Shown one piece after another: positions 28,545 to 38,214 of a stretch of 64,000 nt of DNA; the first letter of the stretch is position 1, and each line of letters opens with the position of its first letter. The DNA is from Sphingobium sp. V4 (GTDB lineage Bacteria; Pseudomonadota; Alphaproteobacteria; Sphingomonadales; Sphingomonadaceae): positions 1,550,001 through 1,614,000 of the forward strand of contig NZ_CP081001.1 in NCBI RefSeq assembly GCF_029590555.1, given 5' to 3'. Both the position numbers and the translations under genes were made by a program. Below the pieces are notes generated by a model. The model did no database searches, was not told where the DNA came from, and saw only the letters and a list, made by a program, of their open reading frames with translations.

Positions 28545-28946
28545 TTATCCCGTGCATTCATCGAGAGATTTGTGTTGATAGTCGCGAAGGAGGCCTTCCT
28601 TTCCGAAGGCAACGCGAACCACTGGTCCCGCGCTCGTGTGTAACACACGATAGAAGCGGTCCTCCGAAGGCGTAAAAATCAAACGACCATCAACGATGGC
28701 CGCGTCCATTGGCACACGAAGCACTGTTCCGACTTTTGGCAGTTCGTAACGATAGGACACACCCTTTCCGTCACCGGCAAATTTCACGGTAGAAGCATCG
28801 ATGACAAACCACGGCGCATCTGGGGCGATGTAACAACCGAGAATAGGGCTAGGGTCTTGGGCGGATGGCTCAGGAAAACTCGGACTGCACGAGCCCGCAA
28901 GCATTGCGAATATGAGGCAATAGGCGATGCGCGATATCATGCCCAA
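28545..28946 (-). CDS. Putative lipoprotein of unknown function
   Basis: 133 residues with a lipoprotein signal ending LAGSC (Cys20). The mature part is mostly beta (GCYIAPDAPWFVIDASTVKF, GVSYRYELPKVGTVLRVPMD, RLIFTPSEDRFYRVL). I do not recognise a family. It lies between an IS5 element and a divergent hydroxyacid dehydrogenase gene, so it may be cargo or the remnant chromosome at this integration hot spot. Confidence 0.7.
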   Translation of the reverse strand: MGMISRIAYCLIFAMLAGSCSPSFPEPSAQDPSPILGCYIAPDAPWFVIDASTVKFAGDGKGVSYRYELPKVGTVLRVPMDAAIVDGRLIFTPSEDRFYRVLHTSAGPVVRVAFGKEGLLRDYQHKSLDECTG

Positions 28947-28997
28947 TGAATAGCCCCTCTTGCGCGATCATCAATAACGATCCGCCACGTTCGAGCG

Positions 28998-29966
28998 ATG
29001 CGATTTATGGGTTCACGACCTAAACCGTTTCTTGAGCAACTGGCGGGTGCGATCCCGGATCAGGCAGCGCATGTCCGAAGCCTTTACGATATCGGATCAC
29101 CTTCCGAATGTGCGGGCTGGGAAGCCGTGGACATTCTGGTCGCCTTTGCCGTTCCCTGCACCGCTCAGGACATGGCGCGCGCGCCACGATTGAAGGCTGT
29201 CGTCATTCCGTCGCTCGGATTTGAGGGCGTCGATGTCGCGGAAGCGACGGCACGGGGCATCAGCGTGGCCAATGGGCATGTAACGGAAAATTTTGAAAGC
29301 GTCGCAGAGGCGGCCTTTCTTTTCATGCTGATGTCGCTCTACCAGATCCGGGCGGTCGAGGATCGGTTACGACAGGGCGTGGCGCGCGCCGGTCCGCCCA
29401 CGGCCAGGATGCTGAAGGGCAAGACGATCGGCATCATAGGTTTCGGCAACATCGCGCGCGCGCTGGTCCAGCGCCTCGCGGGATGGGGCGCCGATATCCT
29501 ACTGTGCACCCGTACCGCCAACGCGACGAATCAGCAAAATATCAACCATTGCGATCTGGCCACCCTGCTTCAGCGCAGCGATATCGTTCTGCCGCTCCTG
29601 CCGCTGACGAGCGACACGCATTACATGCTTTCCAAAGCGCAATTCATGGCAATGAAGAAGGGGGCGATCCTCATCAACCTGTCGCGGGGCGCGGTGATCG
29701 ACGAAGCCGCGCTCTATGATCCGGAGGTGGTGGCGCATCTGGGGGGTATTGCATTGGACGTCTTCGAATTCGAACCCTTGCCAATGACCAGTCCGCTGCG
29801 CGATCACCCCAATGCGATCCTGACCGGTCACGAGATCTCCCATACTCAGGAAAACCTACAGGCGTTATTTCATATGGCGAAGACGAACATTTTTGCCGCG
29901 ATCGACGGTCGGGCCATGCCGACCCGGCTCAATTCCGATGCTGGTGACTCGAGCGCGCTGCATTGA
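28998..29966 (+). CDS. NAD-dependent 2-hydroxyacid dehydrogenase family protein
   Basis: 322 residues of the D-isomer-specific 2-hydroxyacid dehydrogenase family. The NAD-binding motif IGIIGFGNIARAL is near residue 142; catalytic residues are seen as Arg in NLSRGAVIDEAAL, Glu in DVFEFEPLP and His in LTGHEISHTQEN. A shortened N-terminal substrate-binding domain is present (VVIPSLGFEGVDVAEATARG). Substrate cannot be told. It is flanked by IS remnants, with no metabolic neighbours. Confidence 0.85.
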   Translation: MRFMGSRPKPFLEQLAGAIPDQAAHVRSLYDIGSPSECAGWEAVDILVAFAVPCTAQDMARAPRLKAVVIPSLGFEGVDVAEATARGISVANGHVTENFESVAEAAFLFMLMSLYQIRAVEDRLRQGVARAGPPTARMLKGKTIGIIGFGNIARALVQRLAGWGADILLCTRTANATNQQNINHCDLATLLQRSDIVLPLLPLTSDTHYMLSKAQFMAMKKGAILINLSRGAVIDEAALYDPEVVAHLGGIALDVFEFEPLPMTSPLRDHPNAILTGHEISHTQENLQALFHMAKTNIFAAIDGRAMPTRLNSDAGDSSALH

Positions 29967-29999
29967 ATGAGATGCAGGACGCGCGTTCAAGGCTCAGAA

Positions 30000-30321
30000 C
30001 TCGCTGATCACAGCCAGAAGAGAGGGGGGGGCGCCGTCCGCAAGGGCGGAGAAGAAGACGGTCCCACTCCGATCGTAGCGGATTGCGACGCGGACGTCAG
30101 TCGTAGAGGCGGCCGAGCATAATCTCGATGCGGTTGCGATGCTTGTATCGGTGCGCCTCGTATTGGACGGGCATGGAGCGGGATTTGCGGTCTGTAACGC
30201 AAGGTTGATGATCTTTTTTTTTCAACGGCGTCCCTGAACCATTCGGCGTCATAGCACCGATTGGCCAGCCTCCACTGTGCCTTGCCAGACTTGCGCACCA
30301 GGTTGTAGAACATCTCGATGT
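30000..30321 (-). pseudogene. Decayed IS5-family transposase remnant
   Basis: Minus-strand pieces in different frames recall the C-terminal half of IS5 transposases: ANRCYDAEWFRDAVE (second DDE region), then PVQYEAHRYKHRNRIEIMLG in another frame, and RVAIRYDRSGTVFFSALAD. Its upstream end reads DYIEMFYN, which looks like the end of an IS3 OrfB, so two different elements are joined here. No intact ORF remains. Confidence 0.65.
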
Positions 30322-30338
30322 AATCTAGGGGCTACTCA
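30322..30338 (-). repeat. Inverted copy of the IS end found at 27435
   Basis: AATCTAGGGGCTACTCA is the exact complement of the 17-base end at 27435-27451. The two face each other 2.9 kb apart and bracket the IS5 element, the lipoprotein, the dehydrogenase and the IS5 remnant. Sequence beyond the 17 bases differs. Confidence 0.75.
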
Positions 30339-30426
30339 TTCAATGCCCAAGCAATCAGTTCAGGGTAGCAACGGCACAGGGGTTGCGAGACAGCAAAATG
30401 CCCGCCAATTCGTCCGGCGCAGGCCG

Positions 30427-31020
30427 TCAATAGCCGGCCTCAACCGCCAGTCGAATGGCGTCCGCCGGCGTCGATACGTCCAATGCCTTGAGCAAGGCGG
30501 CCTTGTGCATTTTCACGGTGCGCTCCGACAGGTTCAGCGCATGGGCGATCTGCTTATTCAGTTGCCCCGCCGCCATCTGGATCAGAACCTCGCGCTGACG
30601 TCTCGTCAGCGCGGAGACACGCATATACGCATCCGACCGCCTGGCAGCGTCGGATGCGTCACCGACCGTTTCCCTGATCTCCATGAGAGACCCGAGATAA
30701 TATAGTAATGTTCCGGTTTCGTCGAAAATCGGCGCCACCAGCACGGCATTCCGAAACGGCGTACCGTCCTTCTTGTAATTGAGGATTTCGACCAGGATGG
30801 GGCGGCGGTTGCGGATCGCCGTCCGCAGGCTTTCGGTCAGCCAAGGTTCTGTCCCGGTCCCGGTCAAGAACCGGCAATTGCGCCCCACCACTTCGTCAGA
30901 TGCATAGCCCGTCAGCGCTTCGAACGCGGCATTGCAGGCCACGATCGGAACATCAGCCTGTCGCGGATCACAGATCAGGGCCGCTATCGGACTCGTGGCG
31001 ATCAGGTCCGACAAGGACAT
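30427..31020 (-). CDS. LOV-HTH blue-light transcription factor (EL222-like)
   Basis: 197 residues. The PAS/LOV domain (about 1-125) carries GRNCRFLTG with the flavin-adduct cysteine at residue 49, and EPWLTESLR, VEILNYKKDGTPFRNAVLVA and LLYYLGS, the conserved LOV core. The C-terminal LuxR-type HTH reads LTRRQREVLIQMAAGQLNKQ, LNLSERTVKMHKAALLKAL. This is the same order and close wording as EL222 of Erythrobacter litoralis, where blue light frees the HTH to dimerise and bind DNA. The frame stays open upstream to 31359, but that part lacks LOV homology; ATG 31020 was chosen. It diverges from amt. Confidence 0.9.
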   Translation of the reverse strand: MSLSDLIATSPIAALICDPRQADVPIVACNAAFEALTGYASDEVVGRNCRFLTGTGTEPWLTESLRTAIRNRRPILVEILNYKKDGTPFRNAVLVAPIFDETGTLLYYLGSLMEIRETVGDASDAARRSDAYMRVSALTRRQREVLIQMAAGQLNKQIAHALNLSERTVKMHKAALLKALDVSTPADAIRLAVEAGY

Positions 31021-31450
31021 ATTGAACTCAGCTGCAAACCGATCATTACCGCACCATAGGTCATGTTGCGCTGGCCGTACAACGCAAGTGAGGCGATTGC
31101 GAACCATATCGTTGGCTCGACCATTGCCCGGCCGATTTTCTCTCAACATCCTGCGGCGTGCCGCAATTTCGGAACACCGCCCGACCGTGCCCAACGACCG
31201 GCTACGACGAGACCGACAGACCAGCTTTGATCCAAGGACAAACTTGAGAAAGGCGGGCATCGCGGCCCCGGCTACAACGAAATAGACAGTTGCGCGAAAG
31301 TGGCAAATTTCGTGAATTGAACGCATCATATATGCTGTTTCGTGACTAAATATCACCAAATAGCTTGAGGTGGCGCCGGCGGCATCCTTATCAAATTCTT
31401 CACCCTGATGCGGCTAGAAGCGGACGCCTCTCGACCCGACGGACCATTTG
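31021..31450. other. Long intergenic region between the light regulator and amt
   Basis: 430 bases without a supported gene. Two direct copies of TTTCGTGA (31308-31315 and 31338-31345) are spaced exactly 30 bases apart, about three helical turns, with CATATATG between them. This could be a regulator site upstream of amt, for instance for the neighbouring LOV-HTH protein. Nothing else stands out. Confidence 0.4.
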
Positions 31451-32722
31451 ATGCGCCCTTATGCCGCCCTCTCCCTGATTTTCCTGCTGGTGGCGCCGGA
31501 CGCGGCGCGCGCGCAGGTCGCTGTGGCCGACAGCGGGGATACGGCCTGGATGATGCTCTGTGCGCTGCTAATGTTCGCGGCTGCGCTGCCCGGCCTGATG
31601 CTGCGTCACGCCGGACAGGTGAATGTCCGCAACGCCCTGTCCGTCATGGCGCAGGGCGCCGGGGTGGCGGCCGTCGCCTCGATCGGCTGGGCGATTGCCG
31701 GCTACAGCCTGGTCTATGCGCCGGGCAGCGAATGGCTGGGCGGCGGAGGCAATCTCCTCCTCGCCAATCTGGGCCAGTTGCGCGACGGCCTGACGGTGCC
31801 GGAATCGGCCTTCGTCCTGTTCCAGCTGGCCGCGGTGCTGGTCGCCGCCTGCCTGCTGGTCGGCGGGGTGGCGGAGCGGACGCGGATCGGCTGGTTCTTG
31901 CCCTTCACGCTGCTGTGGCTGTTGCTGGTCTATGTGCCGGTCGCCCATGCAGTCTGGGCCGGCGGCTGGCTGGCGGGGCTGGGCGTCATGGATTTCGCTG
32001 GCGGGCTGGTCGTCCATATGGTCGCCGGCTTTTCCGTGCTGGCGCTTGTCCTGATCGTCGGCCCGCGGCGGGAGCCGTCCGGCGGAGGCCATAGCATGGT
32101 GCTGAGCATGGCCGGTAGCGCGCTGGTCTGGATCGGCCTGTCTGGACTTGTCGGCGGATGGGCGCTGGGCGCGACCGACGACGCCGCGACCGCCCTGCTC
32201 AACCATCATCTCGCCGCCTGCGCGGCGGCGCTGACCTGGGCCTTGCTGGACCGGCTGCTGTCGGCGCGCAGCAGCGCGAGCGGCATCCTGTCCGGCGCGC
32301 TGGCGGGCATCGCGGCCATTGCCGCCTCCGCCGCGCTGGTCGGGACCGGCGGCGCGATGCTGATCGGCGTGATCGCGGCGCTGGCCAGCCGGATCGCCGC
32401 AGCCATTGTCGGCCGCAGGGTCGATGACGGCGCAGGCATCTTCCTGATCCACGGGGTGGGCGGCGCTACCGGCGCCCTGCTGTTGCCGGTCTTCGCCCTG
32501 CCCCTGTTCGGCGGCGTCGGCTTCGACGCCGATGTCCATTTCAGCAGCGCGCTGATCTATCAGGCGATCGGTGTCCTGATCGTGGCGCTGTGGGCGATGG
32601 TGGGGAGCGCGATCGCGGCGCTGATCGTGTCGATCATCATCCCGATGCGGGTCGATGCACCGATGGAAGCCGCCGGGCTCGATGCGGCCCAGCACGGCCA
32701 GCAGGGCTGGGACTTTCGTTGA
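31451..32722 (+). CDS. amt: Ammonium transporter (Amt family)
   Basis: 423 residues with a signal peptide (LLVAPDAARAQ) and about eleven membrane segments. Recognisable Amt elements: SGDTAWMMLCALLM, LVYVPVAHAVWAGGWL, DFAGGLVVHMVAG with the first pore His, and FLIHGVGGATGALLLPVF with the second. It conducts NH4+/NH3 across the inner membrane. No PII gene (glnK) is adjacent, which is unusual for amt. The ATG at 31451 is preferred over TTG 31448. Divergent LOV-HTH gene upstream; a glycosyltransferase gene begins 4 bases after its stop. Confidence 0.88.
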   Translation: MRPYAALSLIFLLVAPDAARAQVAVADSGDTAWMMLCALLMFAAALPGLMLRHAGQVNVRNALSVMAQGAGVAAVASIGWAIAGYSLVYAPGSEWLGGGGNLLLANLGQLRDGLTVPESAFVLFQLAAVLVAACLLVGGVAERTRIGWFLPFTLLWLLLVYVPVAHAVWAGGWLAGLGVMDFAGGLVVHMVAGFSVLALVLIVGPRREPSGGGHSMVLSMAGSALVWIGLSGLVGGWALGATDDAATALLNHHLAACAAALTWALLDRLLSARSSASGILSGALAGIAAIAASAALVGTGGAMLIGVIAALASRIAAAIVGRRVDDGAGIFLIHGVGGATGALLLPVFALPLFGGVGFDADVHFSSALIYQAIGVLIVALWAMVGSAIAALIVSIIIPMRVDAPMEAAGLDAAQHGQQGWDFR

Positions 32723-32726
32723 TCCG

Positions 32727-33572
32727 ATGACCGTCACGGTCGCCATCTTCGCCCATCAGGAGGAGCGCCGGATCGCCGGCTGCCTCGCCTCGCTGCCGCT
32801 GGACCGGCCAGGCACGCTGTTTCATGTGCTGGTGAACGGCACTACAGACGCCACGGTCGAGCGGGCCAGGGCTGCGGCGGGCGGACGCACGAACGTGATC
32901 GTCCATGACATCGCGCAGGGCGGCAAGTCACGCACCTGGAATCATTGCGTCCACGAACTGCTGACCGGGGATGATGACGCGGTGATCTTCATGGACGGTG
33001 ACGCCGAGATTGCAGCGGGTTCGATCGACGCGCTGGTAGCCGACCTGGCCGCCCATCCCGCCGCCAATGCCGCCGCCGGAATGCCGATGAACGGGCGGAT
33101 GGTGGAGGCCTATCGCGCGGGGCTGCGCGCCGAGGGCGGCCTGTTCGGCGATCTTTATGCGCTGTCGGGCCGTTTCGTCACGGCGATCCGCGCGCGCGCG
33201 CTGCGGCTGCCCGATGACCTGATCGGCGATGACGGGATGATCGCGGCATGGGCGCATACCGACCTCAGGGATGACAGCCATTGGGTGCATGACCGGGTGC
33301 TGGCCTGCGATGGGGCGGGATTTCTGGCGGAGCAGGTGAGCCTCGCCCGCCCATCGACCTGGGCGATGCAGTATAAGCGGCTCATCAATTATTCGGTCCG
33401 CTTCTTCCAGAACCGGATCGTGTCGGACATCATGACGCGCGAGGGGCCGGTCGGCCTCCCCGCGCGTCTGGATAGTCTCTATGCGGACTGGCTGCCCCGC
33501 TTCCGCCCGCGCCCCGGCCTGACCGGATGGTTCGACCGCAAGGCGCTCGAGCGGATGCGGGCCGCCGCTTAA
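32727..33572 (+). CDS. Family 2 glycosyltransferase
   Basis: 281 residues of the GT-A fold: VAIFAHQEERRIAGCLASL at the N-terminus, then GGKSRTWNHCVHEL and VIFMDGDAEIAAGSIDAL with the DxD-type metal motif. The C-terminal part (LARPSTWAMQYKRLINYSVR) is helical without a membrane anchor. It transfers a sugar from an NDP donor to an unknown acceptor. Starts 4 bases after amt, so probably co-transcribed, which is an odd pairing; the open frame begins earlier inside amt. Confidence 0.8.
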   Translation: MTVTVAIFAHQEERRIAGCLASLPLDRPGTLFHVLVNGTTDATVERARAAAGGRTNVIVHDIAQGGKSRTWNHCVHELLTGDDDAVIFMDGDAEIAAGSIDALVADLAAHPAANAAAGMPMNGRMVEAYRAGLRAEGGLFGDLYALSGRFVTAIRARALRLPDDLIGDDGMIAAWAHTDLRDDSHWVHDRVLACDGAGFLAEQVSLARPSTWAMQYKRLINYSVRFFQNRIVSDIMTREGPVGLPARLDSLYADWLPRFRPRPGLTGWFDRKALERMRAAA

Positions 33573-34900
33573 CGGTCGCGGCCGGCCAGTTCCTTGTTGA
33601 CGTAGAGCGCGACCATCGTCGCCACCGCGCCAGACAGAAGATAGATGCCCGAGGCGGCCAGGCCGAACTTCACCGACAGCAGCAGCGCCACCAGCGGGGC
33701 GAAGCCTGCGCCAACCAGCCAGGCAAGGTCGGAGGTGAGCGCCGATCCGGTGTAGCGCGCCTCCGTGGCGAAGTTGGACGCCACCACGCCCGACGACTGA
33801 CCGAAAGCGAGGCCAAGCAGCATGAAGCCGAGGATCATGAAGGCGACCTCGCCCAGTTCCCCACCGTTGAGCAGCAGCGGCGCCATGACGCTGAAGATCG
33901 CGATGCCGAGCGCCGACCATGCGAGGAGCGAACGGCGGCCGATCTGGTCCGCGATGAAGCCAGACACGACGATGGCGAGCAGGCCGACCGACGCCCCGAT
34001 CATTTCGATGATGAGGAAGCGTTCGAGCGGCTGGTCGGTGTAAAGCGCGACCCAGCTGAGCGGGAACACCGTCACCATGTGGAACAGCGCGAAGCTGGCC
34101 AGCGGGGCGAAGGCGCCGATGATGATGTTGCGTCCTTCCGCCTTCACCGTGGGCAGGACTGGCGAGGGTTGCAGATCCCGCTGCTCGAACAGCCGTTCGA
34201 ATTCATGCGTGACCACGATCCGCAGACGGGCGAAGAGCGCCACGACGTTGATCGCAAAGGCGACGAAGAAGGGATAGCGCCAGCCCCAGTCGAGAAAGTC
34301 CGCCTCCGTCATGTTGAGCAGGAAGAAGGCAAACAGTCCGCTCGCCACCAGCAGCGCCAGCGGCGCGCCGAGTTGCGGCACCATGGCGTACCAGCCGCGC
34401 TGATGCTGCGGTGCGTTGAGCGAAAGGAGCGATGCGAGGCCGTCCCAAGTGCCGCCGAGCGCGATCCCCTGCGCGGCGCGCAGGATGAGCAGCACCACGG
34501 CCGCATAATGGCCGATCGTCGCATAGCCGGGCATGAAGGCGATCGAGGCGGTCGATCCGCCCAGCAGGAACAGGGCGATCGTCAATTTGGTGCCACGGCC
34601 GTAGCGTCGGTCGATGGCCATGAAGATCAGCGAGCCGATCGGCCGGGTGATGAACGCCACCGCGAAGATGGCGAAGGAATAAAGGGTGCCGGTCAGCGCA
34701 TCCACATAGGGAAAGACCAAACTGGGAAACACGATCACCGAAGCGATGGCGTAGACGAAGAAATCGAAAAATTCGGAGGTGCGACCGATAATCACCCCGA
34801 TCGAGATATCCCCCGGCGCAATCGAATGGTCGCGCGCGTTGATCTTCCGCGCGTCATCCTCAAGTTGCGTGGAGGTGAAGGCAATGGCCCCAGAACTCAT
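33569..34900 (-). CDS. MFS transporter, metabolite:H+ symporter type
   Basis: 443 residues with twelve predicted membrane segments. The RPIGSLIFMAIDRRYGRG loop between helices 2 and 3, the early FFDFFVYAIASVIVFPSLVFP segment and the central cytoplasmic loop fit the MHS family (shikimate, ketoglutarate, citrate-type carriers). Substrate unknown. ATG 34900 was chosen because GGGAG lies 9 bases upstream; ATG 34906 is possible and the frame is open to 35035. Its stop overlaps that of the convergent glycosyltransferase gene by 4 bases. Confidence 0.88.
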   Translation of the reverse strand: MSSGAIAFTSTQLEDDARKINARDHSIAPGDISIGVIIGRTSEFFDFFVYAIASVIVFPSLVFPYVDALTGTLYSFAIFAVAFITRPIGSLIFMAIDRRYGRGTKLTIALFLLGGSTASIAFMPGYATIGHYAAVVLLILRAAQGIALGGTWDGLASLLSLNAPQHQRGWYAMVPQLGAPLALLVASGLFAFFLLNMTEADFLDWGWRYPFFVAFAINVVALFARLRIVVTHEFERLFEQRDLQPSPVLPTVKAEGRNIIIGAFAPLASFALFHMVTVFPLSWVALYTDQPLERFLIIEMIGASVGLLAIVVSGFIADQIGRRSLLAWSALGIAIFSVMAPLLLNGGELGEVAFMILGFMLLGLAFGQSSGVVASNFATEARYTGSALTSDLAWLVGAGFAPLVALLLSVKFGLAASGIYLLSGAVATMVALYVNKELAGRDR

Positions 34901-35087
34901 AAGCATCCGCTCCCTAGCTGGGCCGGCGGCGCCTGTTTCAAGTCTTCCGACGGCCAGAGAATGGCAACATAACAGAAAACCCACAGAGTCTAAGCAGTAT
35001 CCCACACCCAAAACATTTTTTGCGGCCGCACACAATTGGACAAATTGCCCACTGGCCGACTCCGTGCGGACCCGCTAGTCGCGCGCC

Positions 35088-36203
35088 ATGTCTACCGCTC
35101 CCTCCCCCCACCGGATCAGGCTCCTGCGCTGGTCCGCTCCGATCCTTGCGGCGCCGCTGGCGGGCTGCAACTGGGTCGTGATGAACCCGTCGGGCGATAT
35201 TGCAGTGCAGCAGCGCGATCTGATCCTGATCTCGACCGCGCTGATGCTGCTGATCGTCGTCCCCGTCATGGCGATGGTCGTCTGGTTCGCGGTGCGCTAT
35301 CGCGCCACGAACGAGGCGACCCAGAAGGACTATGATCCGGACTGGGATCACAGCACCAAGCTGGAGCTGCTGATCTGGTCGGCGCCGCTGCTGATTATCA
35401 TCGCGCTGGGCGCGCTGACCTGGGTCAGCACCCACAAGCTGGACCCCTATCGCCCGCTCGACCGGATCGACGCGAAGACCGCGATCGACCCGAAGGTCAA
35501 GCCGCTGACGGTGCAGGTCGTCGCGCTCGACTGGAAATGGCTGTTCATCTACCCGGAACTGGGGGTTGCGACGGTCAATGAGCTGGCGCTGCCGACCAAT
35601 GTCCCGGTCCGCTTCGACATCACGGCATCGACCGTCATGAACAGCTTCTACGTCCCCGAACTGGCCGGCCAGATCTACGCCATGCCCGGCATGAAGACGC
35701 AGCTGCACGCCGTCGCCAACAAGGCGGTGTCCGGCACCGGCTTTTCCGCCAACTATTCGGGCGCGGGCTTCACCCACATGCGCTTCGGGTACAAGGCGCT
35801 GGATCAGGCCGGTTTCGACGCCTGGGTCGCCAAGGTGAAGGCCAGCGGCGCGGCGCTAGACCGCAACGTCTATCTGACCCTGGCCAAGCCCAGCGAAAAG
35901 GCGCCGGTGGCCTATTTCACCGCCGCCGATCCCAAGCTGTTCGACGCGGTCGTGAACCTTTGCCCCAAGCCCGGCCAGCGCTGCATGAGCGAGCTGATGC
36001 ACATCGACCAGATGGGCGGCGCGGGCAAGGAAGCGGCGAAGGAGACGCACGGTCTCCAGTATGACTTCCCCAACAGCCATGTGATCGACCAGACGGAGCG
36101 CAACGAAGGCAAGCAGACCGCCCCCGACGCGCCCGGCGCTCAAAAGGCTCCGGCCGATCACTCCTCTCACAGCGGCGCTGACGCGCACGCGCAGCATCGG
36201 TAA
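35088..36203 (+). CDS. cyoA: Cytochrome bo3 ubiquinol oxidase subunit II
   Basis: 371 residues. Lipoprotein-type signal (LAAPLAGC, Cys27), two membrane helices, then a cupredoxin domain with [16 protein letters not shown] and [23 protein letters not shown]. The Cu-A ligand cysteines are absent, which marks a quinol and not a cytochrome c oxidase. The C-terminus is extended, Pro/Ala-rich and His-rich ([14 protein letters not shown]). First gene of cyoABCD-surf1-regBA; 5 bases separate it from cyoB. Confidence 0.95.
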   Translation: MSTAPSPHRIRLLRWSAPILAAPLAGCNWVVMNPSGDIAVQQRDLILISTALMLLIVVPVMAMVVWFAVRYRATNEATQKDYDPDWDHSTKLELLIWSAPLLIIIALGALTWVSTHKLDPYRPLDRIDAKTAIDPKVKPLTVQVVALDWKWLFIYPELGVATVNELALPTNVPVRFDITASTVMNSFYVPELAGQIYAMPGMKTQLHAVANKAVSGTGFSANYSGAGFTHMRFGYKALDQAGFDAWVAKVKASGAALDRNVYLTLAKPSEKAPVAYFTAADPKLFDAVVNLCPKPGQRCMSELMHIDQMGGAGKEAAKETHGLQYDFPNSHVIDQTERNEGKQTAPDAPGAQKAPADHSSHSGADAHAQHR

Positions 36204-36208
36204 GGCCC

Positions 36209-38209
36209 ATGACTGGCACAATGACAACAGCACAGATGATCTTCGGTCGTCTGACATGGGACAGCTTCCCATGGCATGAGCCCATCGTCGTCGCGACATT
36301 CTGCGCGGTGGTGCTGGGCGGCGCGGCGCTGGTCGCGGCGCTGACCTATTTCAAGCTCTGGGGCTATCTCTGGAAGGAGTGGTTCACCAGCGTCGATCAC
36401 AAGAAGATCGGCATCATGTACATGGTGCTGGGCCTCATCATGTTCCTGCGCGGCTTTGCCGATGCCATCATGATGCGCCTGCAACAGGCTTTGGCTTTTG
36501 GCGGGTCGGAGGGCTATCTGAACGCCCACCATTATGACCAGGTGTTCACCGCCCATGGCGTGATCATGATCTTCTTCGTGGCGATGCCGTTCATCACCGG
36601 CCTGATGAACTATATCGTCCCGTTGCAGATCGGCGCGCGCGACGTCAGCTTCCCGTTCCTCAACAATTTTTCCTTCTGGATGACGACGGGCGGCGCGGTG
36701 CTGGTGATGGCTTCGCTGTTCTTGGGCGAGTTCGCCCAGACCGGCTGGCTCGCCTATCCGCCGCTGTCGGGGATCGACTATAGCCCGGCCACGGGTGTCG
36801 ATTATTATATCTGGGCGTTGCAGGTGGCAGGCGTCGGCACGACATTGTCGGGCATCAACCTGATCGCGACCATCGTGAAGATGCGCGCGCCGGGCATGTC
36901 GCTCATGAAGATGCCGGTCTTCACCTGGACCTCGCTGTGCGCGAACGTCCTGATCGTCGCCTCCTTCCCGATCCTGACCGCCACGCTGGTCCTGCTGTCG
37001 CTCGACCGTTATGCCGGCACCAACTTCTTCACGAACGACTTCGGCGGCAACCCGATGATGTACGTGAACCTGATCTGGATCTGGGGCCACCCGGAAGTCT
37101 ATATCCTCATCCTGCCGCTGTTCGGCGTCTTCTCTGAAGTCGTCTCCACCTTCTGCGGCAAGCGCCTGTTCGGCTACACGTCGATGGTCTACGCCACCTG
37201 CACCATCATGGTGCTGTCCTACCTGGTGTGGCTGCACCACTTCTTCACCATGGGATCGGGCGCCAGCGTCAACAGCTTCTTCGGCATCACGACGATGATC
37301 ATCTCGATCCCGACGGGCGCCAAGCTGTTCAACTGGCTGTTCACCATGTATCGCGGCCGCGTCCGCTTCGAACTGCCGATGATGTGGACGGTGGCGTTCA
37401 TGCTGACCTTCACGGTCGGCGGCATGACCGGCGTGCTGCTGGCGGTGCCGCCTGCGGACTTCGTGCTGCACAATTCGCTGTTCCTGATCGCGCACTTCCA
37501 CAACGTCATCATCGGCGGCGTGCTGTTCGGCCTGTTCGCCGCGATCAACTACTGGTGGCCCAAGGCGTTCGGCTTCAAGCTCAACCAGTTCTGGGGCCAT
37601 GTGTCCTTCTGGTGCTGGAACATCGGCTTCTGGCTGGCCTTCACCCCGCTCTACATCATGGGGCTGATGGGCGTGACCCGCCGGATGCGCGTGTTCGACG
37701 ATCCGTCTTTGCAGATCTGGTTCGTCATCGCCGCGATCGGCGCCGCGATCGTCGCGGCCGGCATCGGTGCAATGCTGGTGCAGTTCGCCGTCTCCATCTG
37801 GAAGCGCGACGAGCTGAAGGTGGAGGGCGATCCCTGGGATGGCCGCACGCTGGAATGGGCGACCAGCTCGCCCCCGCCGGAGTATAATTTCGCCTTCACG
37901 CCGGTCGTCTATGACGCCGACAGCTGGGCGGACATGAAGAAGAACGGCTATCAGCGTCCGCTGACCGGCTATCAGGCGATCCACATGCCCAGCAGCACCG
38001 GTGCCGGCGTCATCCTGGCCGCCCTCGCCACGCTCTGCGGCTTCGCGCTGATCTGGTATATCTGGTGGCTCGCCGGCCTCAGCTTCCTGGGTCTGATCGC
38101 GGTCGCCATCGGCCACACCTTCAACTACAAGCGCGACTTCTACATCCCGGCGGATGTCGTCACGCGCACCGAGGAAGAGCGCACGCGCATCCTCGCGGCG
38201 GGAGTCTGA
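36209..38209 (+). CDS. cyoB: Cytochrome bo3 ubiquinol oxidase subunit I
   Basis: 666 residues of the heme-copper oxidase core with about fifteen membrane helices. The low-spin heme ligand His is near [17 protein letters not shown]; the Tyr-linked Cu-B His is in [28 protein letters not shown] gives the two further Cu-B ligands; heme ligands are in [16 protein letters not shown]. It reduces O2 to water and pumps protons, oxidising ubiquinol. Length is typical for CyoB. Confidence 0.97.
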   Translation: MTGTMTTAQMIFGRLTWDSFPWHEPIVVATFCAVVLGGAALVAALTYFKLWGYLWKEWFTSVDHKKIGIMYMVLGLIMFLRGFADAIMMRLQQALAFGGSEGYLNAHHYDQVFTAHGVIMIFFVAMPFITGLMNYIVPLQIGARDVSFPFLNNFSFWMTTGGAVLVMASLFLGEFAQTGWLAYPPLSGIDYSPATGVDYYIWALQVAGVGTTLSGINLIATIVKMRAPGMSLMKMPVFTWTSLCANVLIVASFPILTATLVLLSLDRYAGTNFFTNDFGGNPMMYVNLIWIWGHPEVYILILPLFGVFSEVVSTFCGKRLFGYTSMVYATCTIMVLSYLVWLHHFFTMGSGASVNSFFGITTMIISIPTGAKLFNWLFTMYRGRVRFELPMMWTVAFMLTFTVGGMTGVLLAVPPADFVLHNSLFLIAHFHNVIIGGVLFGLFAAINYWWPKAFGFKLNQFWGHVSFWCWNIGFWLAFTPLYIMGLMGVTRRMRVFDDPSLQIWFVIAAIGAAIVAAGIGAMLVQFAVSIWKRDELKVEGDPWDGRTLEWATSSPPPEYNFAFTPVVYDADSWADMKKNGYQRPLTGYQAIHMPSSTGAGVILAALATLCGFALIWYIWWLAGLSFLGLIAVAIGHTFNYKRDFYIPADVVTRTEEERTRILAAGV

Positions 38210-38214
38210 CCATC

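Noticed and set aside
30008..30313. A 101-residue minus-strand frame starting MFYNLVRKSG as a real gene
   Set aside because: It joins an IS3 OrfB tail with IS5 transposase pieces and changes frame; treated as a remnant.
36167..38116. A 649-residue Asp/Arg/His-rich minus-strand frame opposite cyoB
   Set aside because: Mirror of a highly conserved oxidase gene; composition arises from codon bias.
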